From Streptomyces sp. cf386 (GTDB lineage Bacteria > Actinomycetota > Actinomycetes > Streptomycetales > Streptomycetaceae), in contig NZ_FNHV01000008.1 in assembly GCF_900103585.1 (NCBI RefSeq), forward strand, positions 188,850-252,849: DNA of 64,000 nt. The letters are read 5' to 3'. Below, one piece after another: positions 34,183 to 45,174 of the stretch. Under the pieces are notes generated by a model, which saw only the letters and a program-made list of their open reading frames with translations, had not been told where the DNA came from and made no database searches. Within the stretch, counting starts at the first letter, position 1. The number at the start of each line of letters is the position of its first letter. The position numbers and the translations under genes are program-made.

Positions 34183-35478
34183 TCACGCGGGAACGTGCAC
34201 GGTCTCCACCCTGCTGGCGACCAGCCGTTCCCGCTCCCGGCGCGCCGCCCGCTTCCGCAGCCGCAGGATCTGACTGACTCCCAGCGCCTGGAGCACGAAC
34301 ACCACCGAAAAGGCGACGGCGTAGTCGCCCCCCGTCGCGTCCAGCAGCACACCGATCGCGAACAGCGTCGTCATCGAGGCGACGAAACCACCCATGTTGG
34401 TGATCCCGGACGCCGTCCCCTGACGCTCCGGCGGATTCGCCGGCCGTGCGAAGTCGAACCCGAGCATCGAGGCCGGCCCGCACGCCCCGAGCACCGTGCA
34501 CAGCACGAGCAGCAGCCACATCGGCGCCGCCTCACCGGGCCAGGCCAGCGTCGTCGCCCACACCACCGCCGTCGCCCCGACGGTCCCGAGCGCCAGCGGC
34601 AGCCGCGCCTCGTGGTGCCGGGCGACGACCTGGCCGTAGACCAGACCGACCACCATGTTCGACAGGACGACGAGGGTGAGCAGTTCACCGGCGGTCGCCC
34701 GGGACAACCCCTGCGCCTCCACCAGGAACGGCATCCCCCACAGCAGCAGGAACACCATCGCCGGGAACTGCGTCGTGAAGTGCACCCACAGGCCCAGCCG
34801 GGTGCCCGGCTCCCGCCAGGACGCGGCGATCTGGCGTCGTACATAGGCCGCGCCCAAGTGCGGAAGCGGCTCCGGTTCATGTCCCTCGGGGTGGTCCTTC
34901 AGGAACAGGAGCAGCAGGACGAGTACGACGACTCCCGCGCCCGCGCTGCCCGCGAACGCCGCCGTCCAGCCGACCCCGTGCAGCAGCCGTGCGAGCAGCA
35001 GCGTGGAGACGAGGTTGCCGGCCATGCCCACGAGCCCCGCGAGCTGGGCGATCAGCGGACCGCGCCGGGCCGGGAACCAGCGGGTGCCGAGCCGCAGCAC
35101 GCTGATGAAGGTCATCGCGTCACCGCAGCCGAGCAGCGCGCGCGAGGCGAGCGCCATGCCGTACGACGGCGAGAAGGCGAAGCCGAGTTGGCCCGCCGTG
35201 AACAGCACCACGCCCAGGGTCAGCACCTTCTTGGTGCCGAGCCGGTCGACGAGCAGGCCGACGGGTATCTGCATGCCCGCGTACACGAGCAGTTGGAGGA
35301 TCGAGAACGTGGACAGGGCCGAGGCGTTCACGTCGAAGCGGTCGGCGGCGTCGAGGCCGGCGACCCCCAGCGACGTACGGAAGATGACGGCGACGAAGTA
35401 GACCGAGACGCCTATGCCCCAGACGGCGACGGCGCGGCGGCCGCCCGGAGGATCGCCGGGGAGTGCGGTGGACCTCAA
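34183..35478 (-). CDS. MFS transporter (12-helix)
   Basis: 431 residues with about twelve membrane helices and two halves linked by a charged loop (FLKDHPEGHEPEPLPHLG). Motif A is GLLVDRLGTKKVLTLG. The type resembles nitrate/glycerol-phosphate-like or oxalate-formate-like permeases, but substrate is open. The likely start is a TTG at 35478 that overlaps the stop of the upstream GntR gene (TTGA), so the two are translationally coupled. The regulator probably controls this transporter. Confidence 0.87.
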   Translation of the reverse strand: MRSTALPGDPPGGRRAVAVWGIGVSVYFVAVIFRTSLGVAGLDAADRFDVNASALSTFSILQLLVYAGMQIPVGLLVDRLGTKKVLTLGVVLFTAGQLGFAFSPSYGMALASRALLGCGDAMTFISVLRLGTRWFPARRGPLIAQLAGLVGMAGNLVSTLLLARLLHGVGWTAAFAGSAGAGVVVLVLLLLFLKDHPEGHEPEPLPHLGAAYVRRQIAASWREPGTRLGLWVHFTTQFPAMVFLLLWGMPFLVEAQGLSRATAGELLTLVVLSNMVVGLVYGQVVARHHEARLPLALGTVGATAVVWATTLAWPGEAAPMWLLLVLCTVLGACGPASMLGFDFARPANPPERQGTASGITNMGGFVASMTTLFAIGVLLDATGGDYAVAFSVVFVLQALGVSQILRLRKRAARRERERLVASRVETVHVPA

Positions 35479-36137
35479 CGCTCTTCACCCCGTGCGAGGT
35501 GCGAGAACCAGTCGATGTGCCGGTGGACCAGCCCGACGGCCGCCTCGGCGTCCCCGGAGCGCAGGGCCTGAAGGATCTCCTCGTGCTCGGCGAGGGTCTT
35601 GGCGATCCGGTCGGGGTGGGAGTGCAGCACGGCGACGCCCATGCGCAGTTGCCGGTCGCGCAGTTGGTCGTACAGCCGCGAGAGGATCTCGTTGCCGCCG
35701 CTGCGGACGATCTCCGCGTGGAAGCACCGGTCGGTGACGGCGGCTCCGGCGAGGTCACCGGCGGCGGCCTGTGCCTTCTGCTGGGTGAGCAGTTCCTCCA
35801 GGCGCTCGATGAGGCCGGGCGGTGCCGGTACGGCCTTGCGCGCCGCGTGCTCCTCGACGAGGATCCGCGTCTCCACTACGTCCTTGATCTCCTGTGCGGA
35901 GACCGGCAGGACCAGTGCGCCCTTCTTCGGGTAGAGCTTGATCAGCCCCTCGACCTCCAGCCGCAGCAGCGCTTCCCGCACCGGTGTGCGCGAGACCCCT
36001 ACGGCCTCGGCGAGCTCGCCCTCGGTGAGCAGCGTCCCGCCCTCGTAACGGCGATCCAGGACGCCCTGTTTGACGTGGGTGTAGACGCGGTCGGCGGCGG
36101 GGGGCTGCTTCAGTGGGGCGGGCGGGGCGGTAGGCAT
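35475..36137 (-). CDS. GntR family regulator, FadR/FCD type
   Basis: 220 residues from the ATG at 36137 (36167 is an alternative; neither has a strong ribosome site). The N-terminal winged helix reads EGGTLLTEGELAEAVGVSRTPVREALLRLEVEG. The C-terminal all-helical FCD domain has the metal-binding histidines in FHAEIVRSGGN and later in EHEEIL and VHRHIDW. FCD regulators bind organic acids. Co-translated with the downstream MFS gene, suggesting it senses the transported compound. Confidence 0.9.
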   Translation of the reverse strand: MPTAPPAPLKQPPAADRVYTHVKQGVLDRRYEGGTLLTEGELAEAVGVSRTPVREALLRLEVEGLIKLYPKKGALVLPVSAQEIKDVVETRILVEEHAARKAVPAPPGLIERLEELLTQQKAQAAAGDLAGAAVTDRCFHAEIVRSGGNEILSRLYDQLRDRQLRMGVAVLHSHPDRIAKTLAEHEEILQALRSGDAEAAVGLVHRHIDWFSHLARGEER

Positions 36138-36343
36138 GCGCACAGCATAGATACAACACGTACGCATGGCGGTATTGGTCCATCATGCGGACGCGTGCCC
36201 GACTCGTACCCGCAAATGGCAACCCACCTCAACAACCACACAACCTTCTGTGCTACTTACGTGTCACACACGTGCGGCTCGCCTGTCTTCCCCCTCCAAC
36301 TTGGCCGCACTCAGGGGCATTCGACACAATCGGGGTATTTCAG

Positions 36344-37243
36344 TTGATAACCGCCACCAAGGGCCTCCGCTTCCGCAGAGCCGCAGCCGTCGCCGTGACG
36401 ACCGGCGCAGTGCTCGCCACCGGAGCCCTCACCGCGGCACCCGCGCAGGCCGTGACGGCGCCCACCATCACCGCCAAGGGCGGGTACCTGATGAACAGCG
36501 CGACCGGCACGACCCTGTTCGCCAAGGCCGCTGACACGAAGAGGCTCACCGCCTCCACCACGAAGGTCATGACCGCGAAGGTCGTGCTGTCGCAGTCGAA
36601 CCTGAACCTGGACGCCAAGGTCACGATCAAGAAGGCGTACAGCGACTACATAGTCGCCAACAACGCGTCGTCGGCCAGGCTGATCGTCGGCGACAAGGTC
36701 ACCGTCCGCCAGCTGCTGTACGGGATGATGCTCAAGTCGGGCTGCGAGGCCGCGATGGCCCTCGCCGACAAGTACGGTTCTGGCACGACGGTGAACGCGC
36801 GCGTGAAGTCGTTCATCGGCAAGATGAACACCATGGCCAAGAGCCTGGGCATGACGAACACGCACTTCGACTCGTTCGACGGCATCAGCAAGGGCTCCAA
36901 CTACTCGACGCCGCGCGACCTGACGAAGCTCGCCCGCAGCGCCATGAAGAGCACGACGTTCAAGACCGTCGTGAAGACCAAGTCGTACACGGCGAAGACG
37001 ATCACAAGCACTGGCTCCACCCGGACGATGCAGCCGTGGAACAACACCAACACGCTGCTCGGCTGGAACGGCACGCTCGGCATCAAGACCGGCTCCGGCA
37101 CCGAGGCCAAGTACTGCCTCGTCTTCGCGGCCACGCTCAACGGCGAGTCGGTGATGGGCACCGTCCTCACCGCCCCCGATGAGGCCAGCCGCACGACGGA
37201 CGTGAAGAAGCTCATCAACTACGGCTACGCCAAGATCAGCTGA
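36344..37243 (+). CDS. dacA: D-alanyl-D-alanine carboxypeptidase/transpeptidase, K15 type
   Basis: 299 residues from a TTG at 36344 (no ATG or GTG fits; GGGG lies about nine bases upstream). The signal peptide ends near APAQA. Peptidase S11 active site: Ser71-Thr-Thr-Lys74, then Ser132-Gly-Cys134 in place of the usual SxN, and Lys248-Thr-Gly250. An STTK/SGC/KTG set is what the Streptomyces K15 DD-transpeptidase has, and many stretches recall that enzyme. Acts outside the membrane, trimming or cross-linking peptidoglycan stem peptides. No C-terminal amphipathic anchor is visible. Confidence 0.93.
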   Translation: MITATKGLRFRRAAAVAVTTGAVLATGALTAAPAQAVTAPTITAKGGYLMNSATGTTLFAKAADTKRLTASTTKVMTAKVVLSQSNLNLDAKVTIKKAYSDYIVANNASSARLIVGDKVTVRQLLYGMMLKSGCEAAMALADKYGSGTTVNARVKSFIGKMNTMAKSLGMTNTHFDSFDGISKGSNYSTPRDLTKLARSAMKSTTFKTVVKTKSYTAKTITSTGSTRTMQPWNNTNTLLGWNGTLGIKTGSGTEAKYCLVFAATLNGESVMGTVLTAPDEASRTTDVKKLINYGYAKIS

Positions 37244-37261
37244 CGCCCGCAGTCACACGGC

Positions 37262-37295
37262 AAAGGGGCGGCCACTCCAGAGTGGCCGCCCCTTT
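37262..37295. terminator. Terminator between dacA and bkdC
   Basis: Perfect 15-bp arms (37262-37276 and 37281-37295) with a CCAG loop, between convergent genes. Confidence 0.85.
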
Positions 37296-37319
37296 CGCCT
37301 GTCGCCTATCGCCCGTGTC

Positions 37320-38756
37320 TCACGCCCAGGTGATCAGCCGCTTCGGCTGCTCCAGGATCGCCGCCACGTCCGCCAGGACCTTGGAGCCCAGCTCGCCGTC
37401 CACCAGCCGGTGGTCGAAGCTGAGTGCCAGGGTCGTGACCTGGCGCGGCTTCACCTTGCCCTTGTGGACCCACGGCTGGAGCTTGATCGCGCCGACCGCG
37501 AGGATCGCGGACTCGCCGGGGTTGAGGATCGGGGTGCCGGTGTCGACGCCGAAGACGCCGACGTTGGTGATGGTGACCGTACCGCCCTGCATCGCGGCGG
37601 GGGTGGTCTTGCCCTCCCGCGCCGTCGACACCAACTCGCCGAGCGCCTCGGCCAGTTGCGGGAGCGTCCTGGTGTGGGCGTCCTTGATGTTCGGGACGAT
37701 CAGACCGCGCGGGGTCGCCGCCGCGATGCCCAGGTTGACGTAGTGCTTCTGCACGATCTCCTGGGCCGCCTCGTCCCAGGACGCGTTGACGTCCGGGTTG
37801 CGCTTGATCGCGACCAGGAGGGCCTTGGAGATCAGCAGCAGGGGGTTCACGCGCAGGCCCGCGAACTCCTTGTCCTCCTTGAGCTCCTCGACCAGCTTCA
37901 TCGTGCGGGTCACGTCCACCGTCACGAACTCCGTGACATGCGGCGCCGTGAACGCCGAGCCGACCATCGCCGCCGCCGTGGCCTTGCGGACGCCCTTGAC
38001 GGGGATACGGGTCTCCCGGGCCGTGTCGTACCCGACGACCGGCGCCGGGGCCGGGGCGGAAACGGCGACCGGGGCGGCCTGGGGCACCGGCTCGGCGGCC
38101 GGGGCCACCGCCGCGTGCACGTCCTCGCGGGTGATGATGCCGTCGGGGCCGGTGGGCGTCACCGTGGCCAGGTCGACGCCCAGGTCCTTCGCCAGCTTGC
38201 GCACCGGCGGCTTCGCCAGCGGGCGGGGCGGCTGCAGCGCCTGGGCGGCACCATGTCCGTTCAGCCCGTTCAGCTCGGACTGCAGGGCCTGCGCCGCCGC
38301 CACGGGCTCCTGGCGTGCGACGTCGGCACCCTTGCGCGGGCGGCGCTTCGTCGAGGACGCGGCCACGCCGTAGCCGACCAGCACCGGCTGACGGCCGGAG
38401 CCGGCCGCCTTGGGCTCCTCGTTCCCGGCCTCCTGCACGGCCTGCTGTGCTGCCTCCGGCTGCGCGGCCGGCGCCGGAACGGCAGCCGCCGTCCCGCCCC
38501 CGAGGTCCACCGCGATGATCGCCGTACCGACGTCCACCGTCGTGCCCTCGGGGAAGTGCAGCTCACGGACCACCCCGTCGTACGGGATGGGCAGTTCCAC
38601 GGCCGCCTTGGCCGTCTCGACCTCGCACACCACCTGGCCGTCGGTGACCGTGTCGCCCGGCTGGACGTACCACTTGAGGATCTCGGCCTCGGTGAGTCCC
38701 TCGCCCACGTCGGGCATCTTGAACTCACGCACGGACGCTTCAGTCATCGTCGTCAC
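37320..38756 (-). CDS. bkdC: Branched-chain 2-oxo acid dehydrogenase E2 (first cluster)
   Basis: 478 residues from the GTG at 38756, which GGAG six bases upstream supports better than the ATG at 38747. Dihydrolipoyl acyltransferase core of the complex. One lipoyl domain with Lys50 in VETAKA, an Ala/Pro linker, a peripheral subunit-binding domain (VRKLAKDLGVDLATVTPTG), then the catalytic domain with SFDHRLVDG (His and Asp of the active site). Third gene of bkdA-bkdB-bkdC, 10 bp after bkdB. Confidence 0.93.
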   Translation of the reverse strand: MTTMTEASVREFKMPDVGEGLTEAEILKWYVQPGDTVTDGQVVCEVETAKAAVELPIPYDGVVRELHFPEGTTVDVGTAIIAVDLGGGTAAAVPAPAAQPEAAQQAVQEAGNEEPKAAGSGRQPVLVGYGVAASSTKRRPRKGADVARQEPVAAAQALQSELNGLNGHGAAQALQPPRPLAKPPVRKLAKDLGVDLATVTPTGPDGIITREDVHAAVAPAAEPVPQAAPVAVSAPAPAPVVGYDTARETRIPVKGVRKATAAAMVGSAFTAPHVTEFVTVDVTRTMKLVEELKEDKEFAGLRVNPLLLISKALLVAIKRNPDVNASWDEAAQEIVQKHYVNLGIAAATPRGLIVPNIKDAHTRTLPQLAEALGELVSTAREGKTTPAAMQGGTVTITNVGVFGVDTGTPILNPGESAILAVGAIKLQPWVHKGKVKPRQVTTLALSFDHRLVDGELGSKVLADVAAILEQPKRLITWA

Positions 38757-38766
38757 GACCCTCTCC

Positions 38767-39747
38767 TCAGTACGCCAGGGCACGGTCGACGGCGTCGAGC
38801 ACCCGGTCCAGGCCCGGCAGGTACTCCTCCTCCAGACGCGCCGGCGGATACGGGGCGTGATAGCCGCCGACCCGCAGCACCGGGGCCTCCAGGTGGTAGA
38901 AGCAGCGCTCCGTGATCCGGGCGGCGATCTCCGCGCCCGAGCCGAAGAACACCGGGGCCTCGTGGACCACCACCAGACGGCGGGTCTTCTCGACGGAGGT
39001 CTGGATGGAGTCGAAGTCCAGCGGGGACACCGAGCGCAGGTCCAGGACCTCCAGGTTCCGGCCCTCCTCGGCTGCCGCGTCGGCGACCTCCTGGCAGAGC
39101 TTCACCATCGGGCCGTACGCGGCCAGGGTGAGGTCGGTGCCCTCGCGGACGACCTTCGCCTTGTGCAGCGGGCCGGGGATCGCCTCGGTGTTGACCTCGC
39201 CCTTGTCCCAGTAGCGGCGCTTGGGCTCGAAGAAGATCACCGGGTCGTCGCTCTGGATGGCCTGCTGCATCATCCAGTAGGCGTCCGACGCGTTGGACGG
39301 CGACACGATCTTCAGGCCCGCCACGTGCGCGAAGAGGGCTTCCGGCGACTCGGAGTGGTGCTCGACCGCGCCGATGCCGCCGCCGTAGGGGATGCGCACG
39401 ACGACCGGCAGCTTGACCTTGCCCAGCGAGCGCGCGTGCATCTTCGCGAGCTGCGTGACGATCTGGTCGTACGCCGGGAAGACGAAGCCGTCGAACTGAA
39501 TCTCCACCACGGGCCGGTAGCCGCGCAGGGCCAGGCCGATCGCCGTGCCCACGATGCCCGACTCGGCCAGCGGGGTGTCGATGACCCGGCTCTCGCCGAA
39601 GTCCTTCTGCAGGCCGTCCGTCACGCGGAAGACGCCGCCGAGCTTGCCGACGTCCTCGCCCATGATGAGGACCTTGGGGTCCGTGTCCAGGGCGCGGCGC
39701 AGCGACTCGTTGATCGCCTTGGCCAGAGCCATCTTGTCCGCTGCCAT
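38767..39747 (-). CDS. bkdB: Branched-chain 2-oxo acid dehydrogenase E1 beta (first cluster)
   Basis: 326 residues, normal for E1 beta. Motifs include MGEDVGKLGGVFRVTDGL, RPVVEIQFDGFVFPAYDQI, RIPYGGGIGAVEHHSES and a C-terminal transketolase fold (LDLRSVSPLDFDSI). With E1 alpha it forms the thiamine-diphosphate E1 that decarboxylates oxo acids from Leu, Ile and Val. The ATG at 39747 follows the bkdA stop by one base (TGACATG), so the two are translationally coupled. Confidence 0.94.
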   Translation of the reverse strand: MAADKMALAKAINESLRRALDTDPKVLIMGEDVGKLGGVFRVTDGLQKDFGESRVIDTPLAESGIVGTAIGLALRGYRPVVEIQFDGFVFPAYDQIVTQLAKMHARSLGKVKLPVVVRIPYGGGIGAVEHHSESPEALFAHVAGLKIVSPSNASDAYWMMQQAIQSDDPVIFFEPKRRYWDKGEVNTEAIPGPLHKAKVVREGTDLTLAAYGPMVKLCQEVADAAAEEGRNLEVLDLRSVSPLDFDSIQTSVEKTRRLVVVHEAPVFFGSGAEIAARITERCFYHLEAPVLRVGGYHAPYPPARLEEEYLPGLDRVLDAVDRALAY

Positions 39748-39748
39748 G

Positions 39749-40927
39749 TCAGGCCCCCTCTACGTCCGCGAACGACGCCTGGTAGGCGGCGAACTGGGCG
39801 CGCTCCTCGTCGACGAGCGCATGCCCGTCCGCGTACACGTTCTCGAAGATGGCGAAGTGGTCCGGGTCCGGCATGGCACGGACCGCCTCGCGCACTCGTT
39901 TGCCCAACGCCTCGCTCTCGGCCTCCAGTTCCGCGAAGAATCCCTCGTCCGCGTGGTTTGAGGCCTCGAGGTACCGGCGAACGCGCAGGATCGGGTCCTT
40001 CGCCTCCCAGGCCTCGCGCTCCTCGTCGGCCCGGTACTTCGTCGGGTCGTCGGAGGTGGTGTGGGCGCCCATGCGGTACGTGTACGCCTCGACCAGCGTC
40101 GGTCCCTCGCCGCCGCGGGCGCGCTCCAGCGCCCACTTGGTCACGGCCAGGCAGGCCAGGACGTCATTGCCGTCGACGCGGACGCCGGGGAAGCCGAAGC
40201 CCTGGGCGCGCTGGTAGAGCGGCACGCGGGTCTGCTTCTCGGTCGGCTCGGAGATCGCCCACTGGTTGTTCTGGCAGAAGAACACCACGGGGGCGTTGTA
40301 GACCGCGGAGAAGGTGAACGATTCCGCGACATCGCCCTGGCTGGAGGCGCCGTCGCCGAAGTACGCGATGACGGCGCTGTCGGCGCCGTCCTTGGAGATG
40401 CCCATCGCGTAGCCCGTGGCGTGCAGCGTCTGGGAGCCGATGACGATCGTGTAGAGCTGGAAGTTGTTGCTGTTGGGATCCCAGCCGCCGTTGTTCACGC
40501 CGCGGAACATGCCGAGCAGGTTGGTCGGGTCGACCCCGCGACACCAGGCGACGCCGTGCTCGCGGTAGGTCGGGAAGACGTAGTCGTCCTCGCGGGTGGC
40601 CCGGCCGGAGCCGATCTGGGCGGCCTCCTGGCCCAGCAGCGACGCCCACAGGCCCAGCTCGCCCTGGCGCTGCAGGGAGGTGGCCTCGGCGTCGAAGCGG
40701 CGGGTGAGCACCATGTCGCGGTAGAGGCCGCGGAGCTCTTCGGGGGTGATGCCGGCGACGTACTTGTCGTACTCGGCGTTCTTGACGCGCTTGCCCTCGG
40801 GGGTGAGCAACTGGACCAGCTCGGGGTCCTTGCTCGCCGATGTCCTTGTGGTCGTGCTCTTGCCGGCCGTGCTCTTGGTACCGGCGCTGCGTCGCGGTTT
40901 CCGCGCGGCAGTGCTCTCCACGGTCAC
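39749..40927 (-). CDS. bkdA: Branched-chain 2-oxo acid dehydrogenase E1 alpha (first cluster)
   Basis: 392 residues from the GTG at 40927, chosen because GGAGGAG lies directly upstream. A lysine/threonine-rich N-terminal tail of about 35 residues precedes the thiamine-diphosphate domain: FGDGASSQGDVAESFTF followed by CQNNQWAIS (GDG...NN motif), and the phosphorylation-loop-like YRMGAHTTSDDPTKYR. First gene of the operon, so its promoter lies in the long upstream gap holding a 31-bp palindrome. Confidence 0.94.
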   Translation of the reverse strand: MTVESTAARKPRRSAGTKSTAGKSTTTRTSASKDPELVQLLTPEGKRVKNAEYDKYVAGITPEELRGLYRDMVLTRRFDAEATSLQRQGELGLWASLLGQEAAQIGSGRATREDDYVFPTYREHGVAWCRGVDPTNLLGMFRGVNNGGWDPNSNNFQLYTIVIGSQTLHATGYAMGISKDGADSAVIAYFGDGASSQGDVAESFTFSAVYNAPVVFFCQNNQWAISEPTEKQTRVPLYQRAQGFGFPGVRVDGNDVLACLAVTKWALERARGGEGPTLVEAYTYRMGAHTTSDDPTKYRADEEREAWEAKDPILRVRRYLEASNHADEGFFAELEAESEALGKRVREAVRAMPDPDHFAIFENVYADGHALVDEERAQFAAYQASFADVEGA

Positions 40928-41111
40928 GTGTGCTCCTCCGTCGGTCCGGCTACCCGGGTTCGCCGGGTGCCAGTGCGGCTCACCTGCGGCCCTCGGACGC
41001 ACGGGGTGGGGTGCGGCCCGATGGGGGCAGGCGTGACAGGTGCCCCGGCGAGCGCCCTGCAATAGGCACGTTACCCAGTGCTCCACATTTCTGTGAAACC
41101 CCTCCTGACCT

Positions 41112-41142
41112 GCGATTTTGCTTGGATATCCAAGTAAATCGC
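41112..41142. promoter_or_regulatory. 31-bp palindrome upstream of the first bkd operon
   Basis: A perfect core CTTGGATATCCAAG (41121-41134) is flanked by matching arms GCGATTT (41112-41118) and AAATCGC (41136-41142). It lies 185 bp upstream of bkdA. AT-richer than its surroundings, which fits a Lrp/AsnC or other repressor site; the regulator is not shown by the sequence. Confidence 0.65.
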
Positions 41143-41332
41143 GAAAGTCCGGAACAAGTCCTGGTCACAGCCTTGCAGGGGGCCGGAACAACGGCACGTT
41201 ATATCGGTGACCCAGGTCACGGGAAGAGTCGCCGAGGGCGAGGTCACTGAAGTCGTGTGACGCTGATCTCGTACGCGAAGGCGGACAAGTCGGGTTATGC
41301 CCGCAGAATGATCCAGCCATCTGTCGTAAACG

Positions 41333-41376
41333 ACACGCGCGCGTGGAGCCCGTTTCCGGGCCGCACGCGCGCGTGT
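41333..41376. terminator. Terminator after the minus-strand kinase gene
   Basis: Perfect outer arms of 13 bp (41333-41345 and 41364-41376) enclose a second stem GCCCG/CGGGC with a TTTC loop. About 40 bp past the kinase stop on the minus strand. Confidence 0.8.
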
Positions 41377-41417
41377 GGTGTCTCTGTTCCGTTGGACGGA
41401 CCGTGCCCTCAGGCCGG

Positions 41418-42980
<1,563 letters not shown>

Positions 42981-43353
42981 CGGTCCTCGCCGTCGTTTCT
43001 GCCCGCGGTGCGCGCGGTGTTGTTACGGTCTCCGTCGGCCACGCTACAGGCTCCGCGCAAGCCGTCGGTCCGAGACGGTCGCCCCAAACCGGAAGGAGAC
43101 GGACCGGCCATCAAACCGGTACCCCGTCCCCGCGTGCAAATTCTGTGTACCGGCCGTACTGCCCCTGTAACGCTTCCGAGACTCTTCTTTCGCGTACGGT
43201 CACGGAACGGGCACCTCGCTTGACCTGTCAGTGCCTTGGGGCAGACTTGGCCGGGAATAGCACATTGGATCACTCGGACCACGCGGATCAACGGATCCAC
43301 TCAACCGATCCACGGCAACGCAGGCGCCCAAGAGGCTACGGGGGAAGCAGAAC
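42981..43353. promoter_or_regulatory. 373-bp divergent region between two kinase genes
   Basis: Must hold promoters for both kinase genes. A weak candidate for the right-hand gene is TTGACC at 43220-43225 with AGACTT 17 bp on. No long palindrome or RNA gene seen. Confidence 0.45.
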
Positions 43354-45096
43354 ATGAGCCAGGACGGCGCACAGGGCGGGACCGCGGGGCGGTCGCTGGC
43401 CGGCGGCCGCTATCAGCTGCGCGACCTGCTCGGCCAGGGCGGCATGGCCTCGGTGCACCTCGCATACGACACCGTGCTCGACCGGCAGGTGGCGGTCAAG
43501 ACGCTGCACACCGAGCTCGGCCGCGAGCAGGCGTTCCGCGAGCGCTTCCGCCGCGAGGCCCAGGCCGTGGCGAAGCTCACGCACACCAACATCGTCTCCG
43601 TCTTCGACACCGGCGAGGACACGCTGTCCGACAGCGGCTCCGCCGCGGGCGACGGCATGCCGACGCCGTACATCGTCATGGAGTACATCGAGGGCCGACC
43701 GCTCAGCTCGGTCTTCGACGAGGACATACGGCAGTTCGGCGCGGTGCCCGCGGACAAGGCGCTGAAGATCATCGCGGATGTGCTCGCGGCGCTGGAGATC
43801 AGCCACGAGATGGGGCTGGTCCACCGGGACATCAAGCCGGGCAACGTGATGGTGAACAAGCGCGGCGTGGTCAAGGTCATGGACTTCGGCATCGCGCGCG
43901 CCATGCAGTCCGGTGTGACCTCGATGACGCAGACCGGAATGGTGGTCGGCACCCCGCAGTACCTCTCGCCGGAGCAGGCGCTGGGCCGGGCCGTGGACGC
44001 CCGCTCCGACCTGTACTCGGTCGGCATCATGCTGTTCCAACTGGTCACCGGGCAGCTGCCGTTCGACGCGGACTCGCCGCTGGCGATCGCGTACGCGCAT
44101 GTGCAGGAGGAGCCGGTGGCACCCTCCTCGATCAACCGCGCCCTGCCGCCGGCCGTCGACGCGCTGGTCGCCCGCGCGCTGAAGAAGAATCCGAACGAAC
44201 GCTTCCCGAGCGCCGAGTCCATGCGCGACGAGACCCTGCGCGTGGCCGCGTCCTTCCAGGCCACGCCGCCGAGCATCGTGCCGGGCGCGCAGACGCAGAG
44301 CGGGCAGGGCGTCGGCGCCGCGGTGTTCCCGCCGGTCGTCCAGACGCCCCCGCCGCCGGGCCCCGCCCAGACGCCCCCACCGGCGGCCCCCGTCCAGACG
44401 CCGTATCAGCAGACCCCGCCCCCGAACCCGTACAGCACCCCGCCGCCGGCGATGCCCGCGGCGTACGGCTATCCGCAGCAGCCCGGTCATGGGACGCCCC
44501 CGCCGGCCGCGTACTCCCCGCAGCCGGGCATCCCGACCCCGCCGCCGGGCATCCCTGCCCCGCCGCCGTACGGCATGCCGCCCCAGCCGCAGCGTCCTTC
44601 GGGCGGCGGCAAGAACCGGTCGACGATCATCGTCTCGATCGTCGTGTCCGTCGTGGCGGTGGTCAGCCTCATCCTGGCGACGACGCTGAACGACGGCGGC
44701 AGCGACGACGACGATCCGTACAGCCTGCCGACGAGCGACTACACCTACAGCTACAGCCCGTCCCCGAGCCCGACGGGCACGGGGACGAACGCACCGGGAT
44801 ACCGGGAAGGGGACGCCACGAGCACGGTCGAGACGACTGCGTGCACCGACCCGTTGAAGACCTACGACGACACCGGCTACGTGCGGGCGCCGAGCTTCCT
44901 GTTCAAGTCCTGGCCGTCGGTCAAGAAGTGCCTGGACGCCGCGGGCTGGGACTACAAGACGGTCGACGTGAACGAGAACCTGTTCGGCCACAACACCGTC
45001 ATGGAGCAAACGCCCAAGTCCTACAAGGAGTTCGACCCGGACAACCCGCCGGTCTTCACGATCGGGGTCTCGACGGGTCTTCCGCGGACGTCATGA
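43354..45096 (+). CDS. Membrane Ser/Thr protein kinase with extracellular PASTA-like domain
   Basis: 580 residues. Kinase domain about 15-290: GQGGMASVHLAYD, VAVKTL, HRDIKPGNVMVN, DFGIARAM and the TMTQTGMVVGTPQYLSPEQ activation segment cut by Thr residues that are usual autophosphorylation sites. A Pro-rich stretch (about 310-420, repeated PPPAAP/PQTP) is followed by a membrane helix (STIIVSIVVSVVAVVSLILA, about 427-446). The outer 75 residues before the end (APSFLFKSWPSVKKCLDAAGWDYK) look like one PASTA-type domain, suggesting binding of cell-wall fragments. ATG at 43354 with GGGGGAA. Confidence 0.92.
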   Translation: MSQDGAQGGTAGRSLAGGRYQLRDLLGQGGMASVHLAYDTVLDRQVAVKTLHTELGREQAFRERFRREAQAVAKLTHTNIVSVFDTGEDTLSDSGSAAGDGMPTPYIVMEYIEGRPLSSVFDEDIRQFGAVPADKALKIIADVLAALEISHEMGLVHRDIKPGNVMVNKRGVVKVMDFGIARAMQSGVTSMTQTGMVVGTPQYLSPEQALGRAVDARSDLYSVGIMLFQLVTGQLPFDADSPLAIAYAHVQEEPVAPSSINRALPPAVDALVARALKKNPNERFPSAESMRDETLRVAASFQATPPSIVPGAQTQSGQGVGAAVFPPVVQTPPPPGPAQTPPPAAPVQTPYQQTPPPNPYSTPPPAMPAAYGYPQQPGHGTPPPAAYSPQPGIPTPPPGIPAPPPYGMPPQPQRPSGGGKNRSTIIVSIVVSVVAVVSLILATTLNDGGSDDDDPYSLPTSDYTYSYSPSPSPTGTGTNAPGYREGDATSTVETTACTDPLKTYDDTGYVRAPSFLFKSWPSVKKCLDAAGWDYKTVDVNENLFGHNTVMEQTPKSYKEFDPDNPPVFTIGVSTGLPRTS

Positions 45097-45123
45097 CGTC
45101 CACGGGATGAGTCCGCTGGCTGA

Positions 45124-45155
45124 AAGGGCCCGGCAGCATCGGCTGCCGGGCCCTT
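45124..45155. terminator. Terminator between kinase and Bpa genes
   Basis: Perfect 14-bp arms (45124-45137 and 45142-45155) with an ATCG loop, between convergent genes. Confidence 0.85.
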
Positions 45156-45174
45156 CTCCTGTCAGAGGGGGTGG

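Larger units (their letters stand above)
40928..41417. promoter_or_regulatory. 490-bp gap upstream of bkdA
   Basis: Holds the kinase terminator (41333-41376) and a large palindrome (41112-41142), so it probably contains the bkd promoter. Short frames here are not family-like and lack codon bias. No RNA gene is evident. Confidence 0.55.
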
